A stretch of DNA of 32,599 nt from Rhodospirillales bacterium (GCA_016185145.1 JACPOB010000149.1:1-32599); one strand, 5' to 3'; shown: positions 14,607 to 22,509, numbered from the stretch's first letter. Notes: generated from the sequence alone by a model not told the origin. A program made the numbers and translations.

Positions 14607-15770
14607 ATGCTCGACGAAGTCCTGACCCCCGAAGAGCGCGCCGTGGTGGCGCGCGCCCGTGAATTCGCCGAGCGACAGGTCGCGCCCAATGCCGCGCGGT
14701 GGGAATGGGAGCGGCGCTATCCGCTGGAGACCATCAAGGCCGCCTGCGCCGAGGGTCTGCACACCATCGAGCTTGCCAGGAAGCATGGCGGGCAGGGGCT
14801 CTCCTTCTCCTGCAAGCTGCGCGCCTTCGAGGAGATTTCCAGGCACGACTTCGCCTTCGCCTTCGCGCTGATCAACCATCACAACGCAGTGGCGCGGTTC
14901 GCCCGCGACGGCCAGCCGGCGCATGTCGCGCGCCTGCTGCCGCGCATGATCGCGGGCGAGGTCATAGGCTGCGCAGGGCTCAGCGAACCTGGCGTCGGCA
15001 GCGATTTCGGCGGGCTCGAGATGTCGGCTGTGAAGGTCGAAGGCGGATGGAAGCTGAACGGCGCCAAGGCCTGGATCACCAATGCCGCCGTCGCCGGCCT
15101 CTCGGTCGCCTACGCCCAGACCGACAAGAGCCAGGGCTATCGCGGTATCGCCTGTTTCGCCATCGAGGCCGACCGGCCGGGCTTCGTACGCGACAAGCCG
15201 TTCGACCTGCACGGCGGCCACGCCATCGGCGTCGGCGGTTTTCGGCTGGTCGACTACGTCGCGCCGGACGAGGCGGTGCTGCATCCGCCTGGCCAGGCCT
15301 TCAAGGCGGCGCTCGCCGGCATCAACGGCGCGCGCGCCTACGTCGCGGCCATGTGCTGCGGCATGCTGCAGGCCTCGCTGGAGACGGCGGTGCGCTACAC
15401 GCGCGAGCGCAAGACGTTCGGCCAGCCGGTGCTCGATCATCAGGGCGTGCGCTGGAAGCTCGTGGATGCCGCGACCGATCTCGAAGCGGCGCGGCTGCTG
15501 ACCTATCGCGCGGCGCGCCTGATCGACGAAGGCGGCGATGCCGTGTTGCCGGCGGCCCATGCCAAGAAATTCGCGACCGAGATGGCGCTGAGACGCATCG
15601 CCGACTGCATCCAGGCGATGGGCGCCAACGGCCTGCGCGCCGAATATCCGCTGGCCCGCCATCTCGCCTGCGCCAAGATCGCCGCCTATACCGACGGCTC
15701 GATCGAGATGATGAACGAGCGCATCGGCGCAGGCCTTGCCCAGGTATTTGGGCCGCAGGTCTTCGGATGA
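14607..15770 (+). CDS. Acyl-CoA dehydrogenase family protein
   Basis: A 387-residue flavoprotein of the acyl-CoA dehydrogenase family with the usual three parts. The helical N-terminus runs to about residue 120 (LTPEERAVVARAREFAERQV). The beta domain has the FAD/substrate motif CAGLSEPGVGSDFGG, followed by KLNGAKAWITNA. The C-terminal helical domain has ERKTFGQPVLDHQGVRWKL and, at the catalytic-base position, YTDGSIEMMNERIG, with aspartate where MCAD has glutamate. It would dehydrogenate an acyl-CoA and pass electrons to ETF. The stop overlaps the start of the hydroxyproline dehydratase (ATGA), a pairing not explained by fatty-acid oxidation. It starts at ATG 14607, 97 bases from the divergent membrane-protein gene. 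Confidence 0.92.
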   Translation: MLDEVLTPEERAVVARAREFAERQVAPNAARWEWERRYPLETIKAACAEGLHTIELARKHGGQGLSFSCKLRAFEEISRHDFAFAFALINHHNAVARFARDGQPAHVARLLPRMIAGEVIGCAGLSEPGVGSDFGGLEMSAVKVEGGWKLNGAKAWITNAAVAGLSVAYAQTDKSQGYRGIACFAIEADRPGFVRDKPFDLHGGHAIGVGGFRLVDYVAPDEAVLHPPGQAFKAALAGINGARAYVAAMCCGMLQASLETAVRYTRERKTFGQPVLDHQGVRWKLVDAATDLEAARLLTYRAARLIDEGGDAVLPAAHAKKFATEMALRRIADCIQAMGANGLRAEYPLARHLACAKIAAYTDGSIEMMNERIGAGLAQVFGPQVFG

Positions 15771-16759
15771 TCCTCTCCACCGTCGAGATGCATACTGGTG
15801 GCGAGCCGACGCGCATCGTCGTCGACGGCTGGCCGCGCTTCTCGGGCAAAACCCTGCTCGACAAGCGGCGCGAGGCGCGCGAGCGCTTCGATCATCTGCG
15901 GCGCGGCCTGATGCTGGAACCGCGTGGCCATGACGGCATGTACGGCGCGCTGCTGGTCGAGCCCGACCATCCCGAGGCCGATCTCGCCGTGCTGTTCATG
16001 CACAACGAGGGCTACTCGACGATGTGCGGCCACGCCACCATCGCGCTGGCGCGCTGGGCAGTCGACAGCGGCCGCGTGGCGCGGCGTGAGCCCGAAACCA
16101 TCGTCCGTCTGCAATGCCCGTGCGGCCTGGTGACCGCGCGCGTCGCGTCCGACGGCACGGTGCGCTTCGAGAGCGTGCCGGCCTTCGCCTATGCGCTCGA
16201 TCGCATTGCGCCGACGCGGACCTGGGGGCCGGTGACGGTCGACATCGCCTATGGCGGTGCGTTCTATGCCTTCCTCTCCGCCGATTCGATCGGCCTCGAT
16301 CTTTCGTCTTCGCCGATGCGCGCCATCGTCGATGCCGGCGAGGAGATCGCCGAGGCGGCGGCCAAGGCCGTGCCGATCGCGCACCCCGACGAGCCCGATC
16401 TCGCCTTCCTCTACGGCACCATCCTGACCGACGGCGGCAACGGCGCCGACGGCAGGCCAAGCCGCAATGTCTGCATCTTTGCCGGCCGGCAGATCGATCG
16501 CAGCCCGACCGGCAGCGGCGTCACCGCCCGCATGGCCCTGCAGCTGGCGCGGCGCGAGGCGAAGCTGGGCGACGAACGCCTGTTCGAGAGCTGCACCGGC
16601 GCGGTCTTCAGCGGCCGCATCGTGCGCGATGCAGCGCCTGTCGGCGGTCGCAGATCGATGATCGTCGAAGTCGGCGGCCGCGCCCATCAGACCGGCGAGG
16701 CCCGCTTTCGCTTCGACGACGACGATCCGTTGAGGGAGGGCTTTTCTCTCGGCCTTTAG
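15767..16759 (+). CDS. Trans-3-hydroxy-L-proline dehydratase (proline racemase family)
   Basis: A 330-residue member of the proline racemase fold. The first catalytic position is cysteine (C87 in STMCGHATIA). The second is threonine (T248 in RSPTGSGVTARMA). In this family Cys/Cys marks proline racemases and 4-hydroxyproline epimerases, while Cys/Thr marks trans-3-hydroxy-L-proline dehydratase, as in human L3HYPDH. It should eliminate water from trans-3-hydroxy-L-proline to give delta-1-pyrroline-2-carboxylate, in the cytosol. The expected follow-on enzyme, a pyrroline-2-carboxylate reductase of the ornithine cyclodeaminase or Mdh-like type, is not adjacent. The gene is coupled to the acyl-CoA dehydrogenase by a four-base overlap. 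A palindromic element begins 4 bases after the stop. Confidence 0.9.
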   Translation: MILSTVEMHTGGEPTRIVVDGWPRFSGKTLLDKRREARERFDHLRRGLMLEPRGHDGMYGALLVEPDHPEADLAVLFMHNEGYSTMCGHATIALARWAVDSGRVARREPETIVRLQCPCGLVTARVASDGTVRFESVPAFAYALDRIAPTRTWGPVTVDIAYGGAFYAFLSADSIGLDLSSSPMRAIVDAGEEIAEAAAKAVPIAHPDEPDLAFLYGTILTDGGNGADGRPSRNVCIFAGRQIDRSPTGSGVTARMALQLARREAKLGDERLFESCTGAVFSGRIVRDAAPVGGRRSMIVEVGGRAHQTGEARFRFDDDDPLREGFSLGL

Positions 16760-16763
16760 TCTC

Positions 16764-16842
16764 ATGTTCTTCCGGACCGCGCGCATCCTGCGCGCTCATG
16801 ATTCATGAGCGAGCTGGAAGCTCGCGGTCCGGAAGAGAATGA
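16764..16842. repeat. Palindromic intergenic element, copy 4 (mixed arms)
   Basis: Lies between the converging stops of the hydroxyproline dehydratase and the PLP enzyme. The left arm has GCGCGCATCCTGCGCGC and the right arm has GCGAGCTGGAAGCTCGC. The two arms do not pair with each other over the variable part, but each closes its own hairpin. The outer TTCCGGACCGC/GCGGTCCGGAAG is perfect. Confidence 0.9.
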
Positions 16843-16843
16843 C

Positions 16844-17998
16844 TCAAGAGTTATGCCCGCGGCGCAGCGCCTGATCGAGGTCGTCGAACAGGTCGCCCGC
16901 ATCCTCGACTCCGACCGACAGCCGCAGCAGGTCGGTTGGGCAGGGCGTGCCCGGTCCCTCGACGCTGGCGCGATGCTCGATGAGGCTTTCGACGCCGCCC
17001 AGCGACGTCGCGCGCTTCCACAGTTCCACGCGCGCCGCTGAGGCGATGGCGGCGCGCTCGCCGCCCTTGACGCGCACCGACAGCATGCCGCCGAAGCCGC
17101 CCTTCATCTGCTTCTTCGCTGCCGCGTGTCCGGCAAAGGCGGGCAGGCCGGGATAGAGCACCTCCGCGACCATCGGATGGGAGGACAGGCGCTCGGCCAG
17201 CGTCTGCGCCGAGCGGCACGCCCAGGCGACGCGTGGGAAGAGCGTGCGCATGCCGCGCATCAGCAGCCATGCCTCGGTCTGGCCGAGGATGGTGCCGAGC
17301 TGGGCGCGGATCGTGCGCAGCTTCTGCCAGTGCTCGTCGTCACGCGCGCCGACCAGGGCGCCGGCGATGATGTCGGAGTGTCCGTTGAGGTACTTGGTCG
17401 CCGAATGCATGACGATGTCGGCGCCAAGCTCGATCGGCCGCGTCAGCACCGGCGTGCCGACGGTCGAATCGACGCCGAGCAGCGCACCGGCGCGATGGGC
17501 GATGTCGGCTGCGGCGGCGATGTCGGTCACGCACCAGGTCGGATTGGCCGGCGTTTCGACCCACACCAGCCTGGTGCTGCCCGGCCTGACGGCGGCGGCG
17601 ATGGCATCGGTGCGGTCGGCGTCGACGAAGTCGACCTTCAACCCCCAGTGCTGCGCGAAGCCCGCCAGCCAATTGCGTAGTGACCAGTACATGACCTTGG
17701 GCGCCACGACGTGGTCGCCCGGCGCCAACGCCAGGAAGCAGGCGGTCGCCGCACTCATGCCGGAGGAAAAGACCAGCGCCTTGGCGCCGCCTTCGAGGGC
17801 GGCGAGCGTCGCCTCGGCCTGGTCGAACGTCGGATTGTCGGCCCGCGCATAGATGCGGCCGGAGCGATAGGCGTTGTCCTCATCGCGCTGATAGGTGCTG
17901 GCCATGTGGATCGGCGGCACAACGGCCTTGGTGACGGGGTCGATCCAGCCCATGGCCTGCGCCGCGAGAGAAGAGGTGGCGAAAGGCTTGTTAGTCAT
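16844..17998 (-). CDS. Cys/Met-metabolism PLP-dependent enzyme (cystathionine gamma-synthase/lyase type)
   Basis: A 384-residue fold-type I PLP enzyme of the Cys/Met metabolism family. Landmarks: the N-terminal TYQRDEDNAYRSGRIYARADN that contributes the Tyr/Arg of the neighbouring active site, the phosphate-binding SSGMSAATA, VWVETPANPT, the aspartate in VDSTVGTP, the Schiff-base lysine in HSATKYLNGHSD (about residue 205), and a C-terminal RLSVGVEDAGDLFDDL. The family includes cystathionine gamma-synthase, gamma- and beta-lyases, methionine gamma-lyase and O-acetylhomoserine sulfhydrylase. Sequence inspection does not decide which, though the short N-terminus and LGQTEAWLLMRGMRTL favour a synthase or lyase. 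It is divergent from a TetR-like regulator that may control it. Confidence 0.9.
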   Translation of the reverse strand: MTNKPFATSSLAAQAMGWIDPVTKAVVPPIHMASTYQRDEDNAYRSGRIYARADNPTFDQAEATLAALEGGAKALVFSSGMSAATACFLALAPGDHVVAPKVMYWSLRNWLAGFAQHWGLKVDFVDADRTDAIAAAVRPGSTRLVWVETPANPTWCVTDIAAAADIAHRAGALLGVDSTVGTPVLTRPIELGADIVMHSATKYLNGHSDIIAGALVGARDDEHWQKLRTIRAQLGTILGQTEAWLLMRGMRTLFPRVAWACRSAQTLAERLSSHPMVAEVLYPGLPAFAGHAAAKKQMKGGFGGMLSVRVKGGERAAIASAARVELWKRATSLGGVESLIEHRASVEGPGTPCPTDLLRLSVGVEDAGDLFDDLDQALRRGHNS

Positions 17999-18029
17999 TG
18001 AAATACCAGCACCTTACGTGTTTCTTACA

Positions 18030-18054
18030 GATGCGCGTGATCTTATAGCGCATC
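18030..18054. promoter_or_regulatory. Operator-like inverted repeat between PLP enzyme and TetR genes
   Basis: A perfect 7-base inverted repeat, GATGCGC - 11 bases - GCGCATC, lies in the 182-base divergent region, 32 bases from the PLP-enzyme start. Its size and place fit a TetR-dimer operator. Function is inferred. Confidence 0.45.
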
Positions 18055-18063
18055 GTCGCACAT

Positions 18064-18100
18064 CCGTTGCAGATGCATTACTATGCAGCCACCGCAACGG
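18064..18100. promoter_or_regulatory. Nested palindrome upstream of the TetR-like gene
   Basis: The outer arms CCGTTGC and GCAACGG (18064-18070, 18094-18100) enclose a second palindrome, TGCAT-tact-ATGCA (18074-18087). With the repeat at 18030-18054 this makes three symmetric sites in one divergent promoter region, consistent with autoregulation. No protein binding is shown. Confidence 0.4.
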
Positions 18101-18180
18101 GCCGGACTTCCTTATGTCCGATGTCTGCTTGTGTGTCGCGAACCGTCCCATCGTCTCGGTCTGGAACCGGAGTCCGTGTA

Positions 18181-18810
18181 ATGGATGTCGAAACCTTCGC
18201 CCACCCGTCGCAACAGTTGACCACTCCCGCCCGTGGCGATCGCGTTGCCCGAACGCGCGACGCCATCATCGGCTCCGCCCTCGCCCTGGCGCTCGCCGGC
18301 GAAGTGGCGCCCATCGTCCGCGACATCGCCAAGATGGCGGGCGTCTCGGCACGCACGGTGTTCCAGCACTTCGCCGACACCGCCGAGCTCTATGTCGCCG
18401 TGCTCGGCCGCGTGCTGGCGGCCGCTCTCGGCGAGGTCGACTTCAACACGTCGTGGCCGCTCGACGAGCGCATCTCGATGATCATCAACCAGTGCTCGGA
18501 GCGCGGCGAGCGCCTGCTGCCGATGTGGACCTTCACGGAGACGCTGCAAAGACGCTCCACGGAGGCGTCCGACATGATCGTGCAGATGTACACGGCCAAC
18601 CGCGCGCAGCTCGCGAACTGGTTCGAGCATGAGCTGGCGGCGCTGCCGACGGACGCGCGCGAGCGTACTTTGAACGCACTCGCCATGGCGCTGGCGCCCG
18701 AGAGCTGGGTGGTCCTGCGCGAGCGGCTCGGCCTGTCGGTCGAGCAGGCGCGCGACGAGCTGACGTTCGTCGCCCGCGCCGTGATCAGCGGCGGCGTGGC
18801 TCGCGCATAG
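18181..18810 (+). CDS. TetR-family-like transcriptional regulator
   Basis: A 209-residue protein whose first third has the TetR layout: a helix (RTRDAIIGSALALALAG), the helix-turn-helix IVRDIAKMAGVSARTVFQHF (residues about 43-62), then the usual FADTAELYVAVLGR. The C-terminal helical domain is the ligand and dimer part and is too variable to name a ligand. The start is ATG 18181; an earlier in-frame TTG would add unlikely sequence. It is divergent from the PLP enzyme with inverted repeats between them, so local control of itself and that gene is likely. Its last 26 bases overlap the 3' end of the converging ChaC gene. Confidence 0.82.
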   Translation: MDVETFAHPSQQLTTPARGDRVARTRDAIIGSALALALAGEVAPIVRDIAKMAGVSARTVFQHFADTAELYVAVLGRVLAAALGEVDFNTSWPLDERISMIINQCSERGERLLPMWTFTETLQRRSTEASDMIVQMYTANRAQLANWFEHELAALPTDARERTLNALAMALAPESWVVLRERLGLSVEQARDELTFVARAVISGGVARA

Positions 18811-19333
18811 CCAGCCGAGCCAACGCCTCGAGCGGCCGATCCCTGAGGCCCATCTCCGCGAGATGGGCCACCGTGTTCTGGACATAAGCGAGATTGCTGC
18901 CCGTGGCGCCGTGTCCGTTCCGGACCAGCGCCACGGCTTTTTCGAGCGGCAGCTTGCCCGCGAACTGGTGGTGCTTGCGGTCGGCGAGATAGACCAGAGC
19001 CGGCACGGTGCGGCCATCGTCGAGATGGATCGGCCGGATCGTCTCCTCGTAGACGCCGTCATTGTCGATCTCGCGATGGATCAAGTAGCGGCGCACCGCG
19101 TCGTACTGCCTGGCGGGCAGGCGATGGGCGAGGCCGCGGCACGAGCCGCCGGGCAGCAGGCCGAGGATGAGCCCGGGCCGCTCGGGCGTGCCGCGATAGT
19201 GCTCCGAATAGATGCAGAAGGCGCGATGCCAGCCGTGCAGCCGCGCCCCGCGCGTCTCGGGCGTGGCGAAGCCCGGGTTCCACATAAGCGAGCCGTAGCC
19301 GAAGACCCAGAAGGGACGGGCACTCTTATTCAT
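18785..19333 (-). CDS. ChaC-type gamma-glutamylcyclotransferase
   Basis: A 182-residue protein of the ChaC family, which splits glutathione into 5-oxoproline and Cys-Gly in the cytosol. The fold's signature FGYGSLMWNPGF is at residues 11-22. SEHYRGTPERPGLILGL and the acidic segment near 90-97 (IHREIDNDGVYEE), including the expected catalytic glutamate, follow. The C-terminal LRDRPLEALARLA is also typical. ATG 19333 is used; GGAAG just upstream belongs to the end of a palindromic element, so the repeat seems to provide the ribosome-binding site. The 3' end overlaps the TetR-like gene by 26 bases. Confidence 0.88.
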   Translation of the reverse strand: MNKSARPFWVFGYGSLMWNPGFATPETRGARLHGWHRAFCIYSEHYRGTPERPGLILGLLPGGSCRGLAHRLPARQYDAVRRYLIHREIDNDGVYEETIRPIHLDDGRTVPALVYLADRKHHQFAGKLPLEKAVALVRNGHGATGSNLAYVQNTVAHLAEMGLRDRPLEALARLAMREPRRR

Positions 19334-19430
19334 GCTCTTCCGGACCGCGAGCCACCGGCTCGCTTAAGCGCCTTCATAGGCGCGGATGATCATGAGCGAG
19401 CCGGAGGCTCGCGGTCCGGAAGAGCATGAT
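19331..19430. repeat. Palindromic intergenic element, copy 5 (with central insertion)
   Basis: Outer arms GCTCTTCCGGACC and GGTCCGGAAGAGC; the left variable word is GCGAGCCACCGGCTCGC and the right is GCGAGCCGGAGGCTCGC complementing it with one mismatch. The centre is enlarged by about 20 bases containing GCGCCTTCATAGGCGC, itself a small hairpin. It bridges the stop of the prephenate dehydrogenase gene and the start of ChaC on the same strand. Confidence 0.9.
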
Positions 19431-20326
19431 CACGCCTGGTTGAGATGGATCAGCGCGCGACGGATCTCGCGCGTGCGCGTGAACAGGTCGAACAGCTTGT
19501 CGCCCTCACCCCAGCGGATGGCGCGCTGCAGGTAGAACAGGTCCTCCTGGAAACGCGCCAGCACCTCCAGGACAGCCTCGCGGTTGTTGAGGAATACGTC
19601 GCGCCACATCGTCGGATCGGAGGCGGCGATGCGCGTGAAGTCGCGGAAGCCGCCGGCAGCGAAACGCAACACCTCGCTGTTGAGATGGCCGGCGAGATCG
19701 TCGGCGGTGCCGACGATGGTGTAGGCGATGAGGTGCGGCAGGTGCGAGGTGATGGCGAGGATGCGGTCGTGATCGGCCGGATCCAGCCGCTCGGTCAGGC
19801 TGCCCAGCCCCTTCCAGAAGGCGTCGAGCTTGTCGACCGCGGCGGCATCGCTGCCGGGCAGCGGCGTCAGGATGGTCCAGCGCCCGTCGAACAGCTCGGC
19901 GAAGCCAGCCTCGGGACCGGAATTCTCCGTGCCGGCGACAGGGTGGGCCGGCACGAAATGTACGCCCGCCGGGATATGCGGCTGCATGGCGTTGATCACC
20001 GCCTGCTTCACCGAGCCCACGTCGGATACGATGCAGCCCGGCTTGAGGCTGGGCGCGATCGCGCGCGCGGCCTCGCCGCAGGCGCCGACCGGCGTGCAGA
20101 CGATCACCAGGTCGGCATCCGCGCAGGCGGCCGCGAGATCGGTGCCGCAATGGTCGACCAGTTTCAGCCGGTTGGCGGTCGCCGCCGTCTCCGCGCTGCG
20201 CGTGGCGGCGACGATCGTGGTGGCGAGGCCGCCGCGGCGCGCGGCGAGCGCGATCGAGCCGCCGATCAGGCCGATGCCGATCAGGGCGATCTTGTCGAAG
20301 ATCCGCTGCGATTGGGGCTTGGTCAT
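19430..20326 (-). CDS. tyrA: Prephenate/arogenate dehydrogenase family protein
   Basis: A 298-residue NAD(P)-dependent dehydrogenase for tyrosine synthesis. It has the Rossmann motif GIGLIGGSIA (residues about 17-26), then VIVCTPVGAC, SDVGSVKQAV and HPVAGTENSGPEAGFAELF (the prephenate-binding region around a conserved histidine and serine), and SHLPHLIAYTIV. This is the TyrC/cyclohexadienyl dehydrogenase type common in alphaproteobacteria, acting on prephenate, arogenate or both. There is no ACT or chorismate mutase domain, so regulation would rest with other enzymes. The start overlaps the stop of hisC (ATGA). Order: chorismate mutase, HisC, dehydrogenase, which together would convert chorismate to tyrosine. 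Confidence 0.93.
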   Translation of the reverse strand: MTKPQSQRIFDKIALIGIGLIGGSIALAARRGGLATTIVAATRSAETAATANRLKLVDHCGTDLAAACADADLVIVCTPVGACGEAARAIAPSLKPGCIVSDVGSVKQAVINAMQPHIPAGVHFVPAHPVAGTENSGPEAGFAELFDGRWTILTPLPGSDAAAVDKLDAFWKGLGSLTERLDPADHDRILAITSHLPHLIAYTIVGTADDLAGHLNSEVLRFAAGGFRDFTRIAASDPTMWRDVFLNNREAVLEVLARFQEDLFYLQRAIRWGEGDKLFDLFTRTREIRRALIHLNQA

Positions 20327-21414
20327 TTGTTGCTGGCGACGAAGCGGCTGAGCGAAGCGTGCACGGCCTTGACCTCGCTCTCGGTGCCGATGGTGATGCG
20401 CAAGAACTCCGGCAGGCCATAGCCCGCGATCATGCGCGGGATCAGCCCGTCATTCATCATCCAGTCGTTGGCGGCGGTGGCGCGCTCCTTGGAGCCGAAG
20501 CCCACCGTCACGAAGTTGCCGACGCTCGGCAGGGGCGTCAGGCCAAGCTTGGTGAGCTCGGTGCTGAGCCAGGGCAGCCAGATGTCGTTGTTGGTGCGGC
20601 TGGCATCGGTGTGGGCGATGTCGGCCATCGCCGCGATGCCCGCGGCCTGCGCCGCCAGATTGACGTTGAACGGCTGGCGCAGCCGGCTCATGACGTCGAC
20701 GATGCCGGCAGGGCCGTACATCCAGCCCAGCCGCAATCCGCCCAGCCCGTAGATCTTGGAGAAGGTGCGGGTCATCACGACGTTCTCGGCCTGGTCGACC
20801 AGCTCGACGCCCGATTCGTAGTCGTTGCGGCTGACGTACTCCGCATAGGCTGCGTCGATCACCAGCAGGACGTTCTTCGGCAGCCCGGCATGCAGGCGGC
20901 GCACGTCGTCCTTGGTGATGTAGGTGCCCGTCGGATTGTTGGGATTGGCGACGCAGACGACCCGGGTCTTGTTGCTGACCTTGGCCAGCATCGCGTCGAC
21001 ATCGCAGCGATGGTCCTTCTCCGCCGCCGCGACCGGCGTCGCGCCCACGCCCAGCGCGTTGATGGGATACATCAGGAAGCCGAACTGGCTGTAGAGCAGC
21101 TCGTCACCCGGACCGCAGTAGGCGCGCACCAGCAGGTTCAGAAGCTCGTCGGAGCCCGCGCCGCAGACGATGCGCTTGGCGTCGAGGCCGTAATGCCGGC
21201 CGATTGCGGAGCGGAGCGCGCCGGAATCGCCGTCGGGATAGCGATGCAGCTCGGTTGCCGCCTTGGCGTAGGCCGCCATGGCCTTGGGGCTGGGGCCGAG
21301 CGCGCCTTCGTTCGACGACAGCTTGGCGATCGTCTGCTTGCCCTCGACCGAATCCTTGCCCGGCACATAGGGCGCGATCTTCATGATGCCCGGACGCGGG
21401 GTAAGCGCGCTCAT
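20323..21414 (-). CDS. hisC: Histidinol-phosphate/aromatic aminotransferase, HisC family
   Basis: A 363-residue fold-type I PLP aminotransferase. Landmarks: KLSSNEGALGPSPKA near residue 32, the cofactor loop GAGSDELL, NPNNPTGTY, the PLP lysine in TRTFSKIYGLGGLRLGW (about residue 223), and the substrate-carboxylate arginine in LRITIGTE near the C-terminus. HisC converts imidazole-acetol phosphate to histidinol phosphate, but family members also transaminate prephenate or phenylpyruvate. Being between chorismate mutase and TyrA points to an aromatic role (HisC/AroJ type), possibly in addition to histidine synthesis. AGGAGAT precedes ATG 21414 at good spacing. It is separated from the chorismate mutase stop by 18 bases. 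Confidence 0.93.
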   Translation of the reverse strand: MSALTPRPGIMKIAPYVPGKDSVEGKQTIAKLSSNEGALGPSPKAMAAYAKAATELHRYPDGDSGALRSAIGRHYGLDAKRIVCGAGSDELLNLLVRAYCGPGDELLYSQFGFLMYPINALGVGATPVAAAEKDHRCDVDAMLAKVSNKTRVVCVANPNNPTGTYITKDDVRRLHAGLPKNVLLVIDAAYAEYVSRNDYESGVELVDQAENVVMTRTFSKIYGLGGLRLGWMYGPAGIVDVMSRLRQPFNVNLAAQAAGIAAMADIAHTDASRTNNDIWLPWLSTELTKLGLTPLPSVGNFVTVGFGSKERATAANDWMMNDGLIPRMIAGYGLPEFLRITIGTESEVKAVHASLSRFVASNK

Positions 21415-21432
21415 CGCGATCTCCTAAATTGG

Positions 21433-22284
21433 TCAGGCCCGCGCGGTCGCCGGCACGGCGTAGGCGCCGATCGCCGCCACACGGCCGTTCTCCAGCTCCA
21501 GGGCGGTCTCGAGCGAGCGCAGGCGCTTGTCGCCATCGGCGATCACGCCCGGCAGCTCGACGAGATAGTGATGCACGCCGCCCGCAACCTGGTCCAGCAC
21601 CGACGTGGAGGCTGGGAGGCCCGCCTTGGCGAGGGCGCCGGAGATGCGGTTGCGACTGAGGCCGCCCGCCGATTCGATCGAGATCAAGGCGCGGTCGTCG
21701 CCCGATTCCTCGGGCTCCATGCGCGCCAGCACGAAGGCCGAGATGCCGCGTGCCCGGGCATTGGGCATGACCACGAAGGGGAGTCGCGCGACGACGTTCG
21801 GCAGCGTGGCATCACGGCCCGCCAGCAACGGCCACCAGGGCGCAGCGTCGGCCTCGATCGGCGCGGGCACGACGCCCAGCGTCGATGGATTGGCGCGCAC
21901 CGCCGCCAGCACCTGGGCGGGCGTGTCGTTGGCGACGAAGGTGATCTGGCAGCCGAAATGGTCGCGTGCGAGGTCCCAGTAGCCAGGCTGATCGTGCGGG
22001 CGGCAGATCGCGACCTTGATGTCCGGCGTCTGCATCAGGGTGAAGGCGCACATCATCTCGCGCCACATGCGGTAGACCGCGGCGACGGGAAAGGGGCTCT
22101 GGTGCGCCTCGATCCGCTGGCGCATGACCTTGGCCTCGCGACCGGGCCGCAGCGCCAGCCCGCCCGGCGGCTTGGAGGCGGCGATGCGATCGACCAGGGC
22201 TGCCCGGCGCTGGATGAGGCCATGCAATTCGCCGTCGATGGCGTCGATTTCCTGGCGCAAGCTGTCGAGACTGGGGGCGTCCAT
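21433..22284 (-). CDS. Chorismate mutase (AroQ) with C-terminal PDT/ACT-like region
   Basis: A 283-residue protein. The first 90 residues are an AroQ-type chorismate mutase: LRQEIDAIDGELHGLIQRRA, K in REAKVMRQR, and VYRMWREMM. Chorismate becomes prephenate. The rest (IKVAICRPHDQPGYWDLARD, ALISIESAGGLSRNRISGAL) resembles the periplasmic-binding-like and ACT parts of a prephenate dehydratase, but I do not see the dehydratase catalytic TRF motif, so it may be regulatory only. The ACT-like part would be the place for phenylalanine or tyrosine feedback. The start is ATG 22284, with AGGA about 12 bases upstream. First gene of the minus-strand aromatic operon, divergent from metX. Confidence 0.88.
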   Translation of the reverse strand: MDAPSLDSLRQEIDAIDGELHGLIQRRAALVDRIAASKPPGGLALRPGREAKVMRQRIEAHQSPFPVAAVYRMWREMMCAFTLMQTPDIKVAICRPHDQPGYWDLARDHFGCQITFVANDTPAQVLAAVRANPSTLGVVPAPIEADAAPWWPLLAGRDATLPNVVARLPFVVMPNARARGISAFVLARMEPEESGDDRALISIESAGGLSRNRISGALAKAGLPASTSVLDQVAGGVHHYLVELPGVIADGDKRLRSLETALELENGRVAAIGAYAVPATARA

Positions 22285-22404
22285 GAAGCCGTTGGTCCTG
22301 TGAGGCAGCGGCGATACTACGTCCGGCCGGCCCCCGTAAAGGCAAGAAACCTCAGGCAGGCCGACGGGCGCTTGCGCAATTCGGGCGACCTCCGTATAGA
22401 AGCG

Positions 22405-22465
22405 TCTCCGTGGAATTTGAGCCGACCGGCTTGCGACCACGTTAAACCTCGCTAAAAGGTCGGAG
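22405..22465 (+). promoter_or_regulatory. SAM-II riboswitch (metX leader)
   Basis: Stem CGTGG (22409-22413) pairs with CCACG (22437-22441). The internal strand CCGACC (22422-22427) forms the pseudoknot with GGTCGG (22458-22463). Conserved single-stranded positions ATTTGA, GCTTGC, TTAAAC and GCTAAAA all match the SAM-II pattern known from alphaproteobacterial metA/metX leaders. It binds S-adenosylmethionine and lowers expression of methionine synthesis. The intrinsic terminator immediately downstream suggests transcription control. Confidence 0.92.
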
Positions 22466-22471
22466 CGCTCC

Positions 22472-22509
22472 AAAAAAGCCCCCCGCCCTGGTCGGTCGGG
22501 GGCTTTTTT
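22472..22509 (+). terminator. Intrinsic terminator in the metX leader
   Basis: The stem AAAAAAGCCCCCCG / CGGGGGCTTTTTT ends in six T and sits 7 bases behind the riboswitch and 32 bases before metX. Its loop holds a second GGTCGG (22490-22495), identical to the riboswitch pseudoknot strand. The flanking A-run makes it potentially bidirectional, but no gene ends on the minus side here. Confidence 0.92.

Noticed and set aside
20359..22455. A 698-codon plus-strand open frame opposite hisC, tyrA and chorismate mutase
   Set aside because: Antisense shadow; composition is low-complexity and all three minus-strand genes are clear families.
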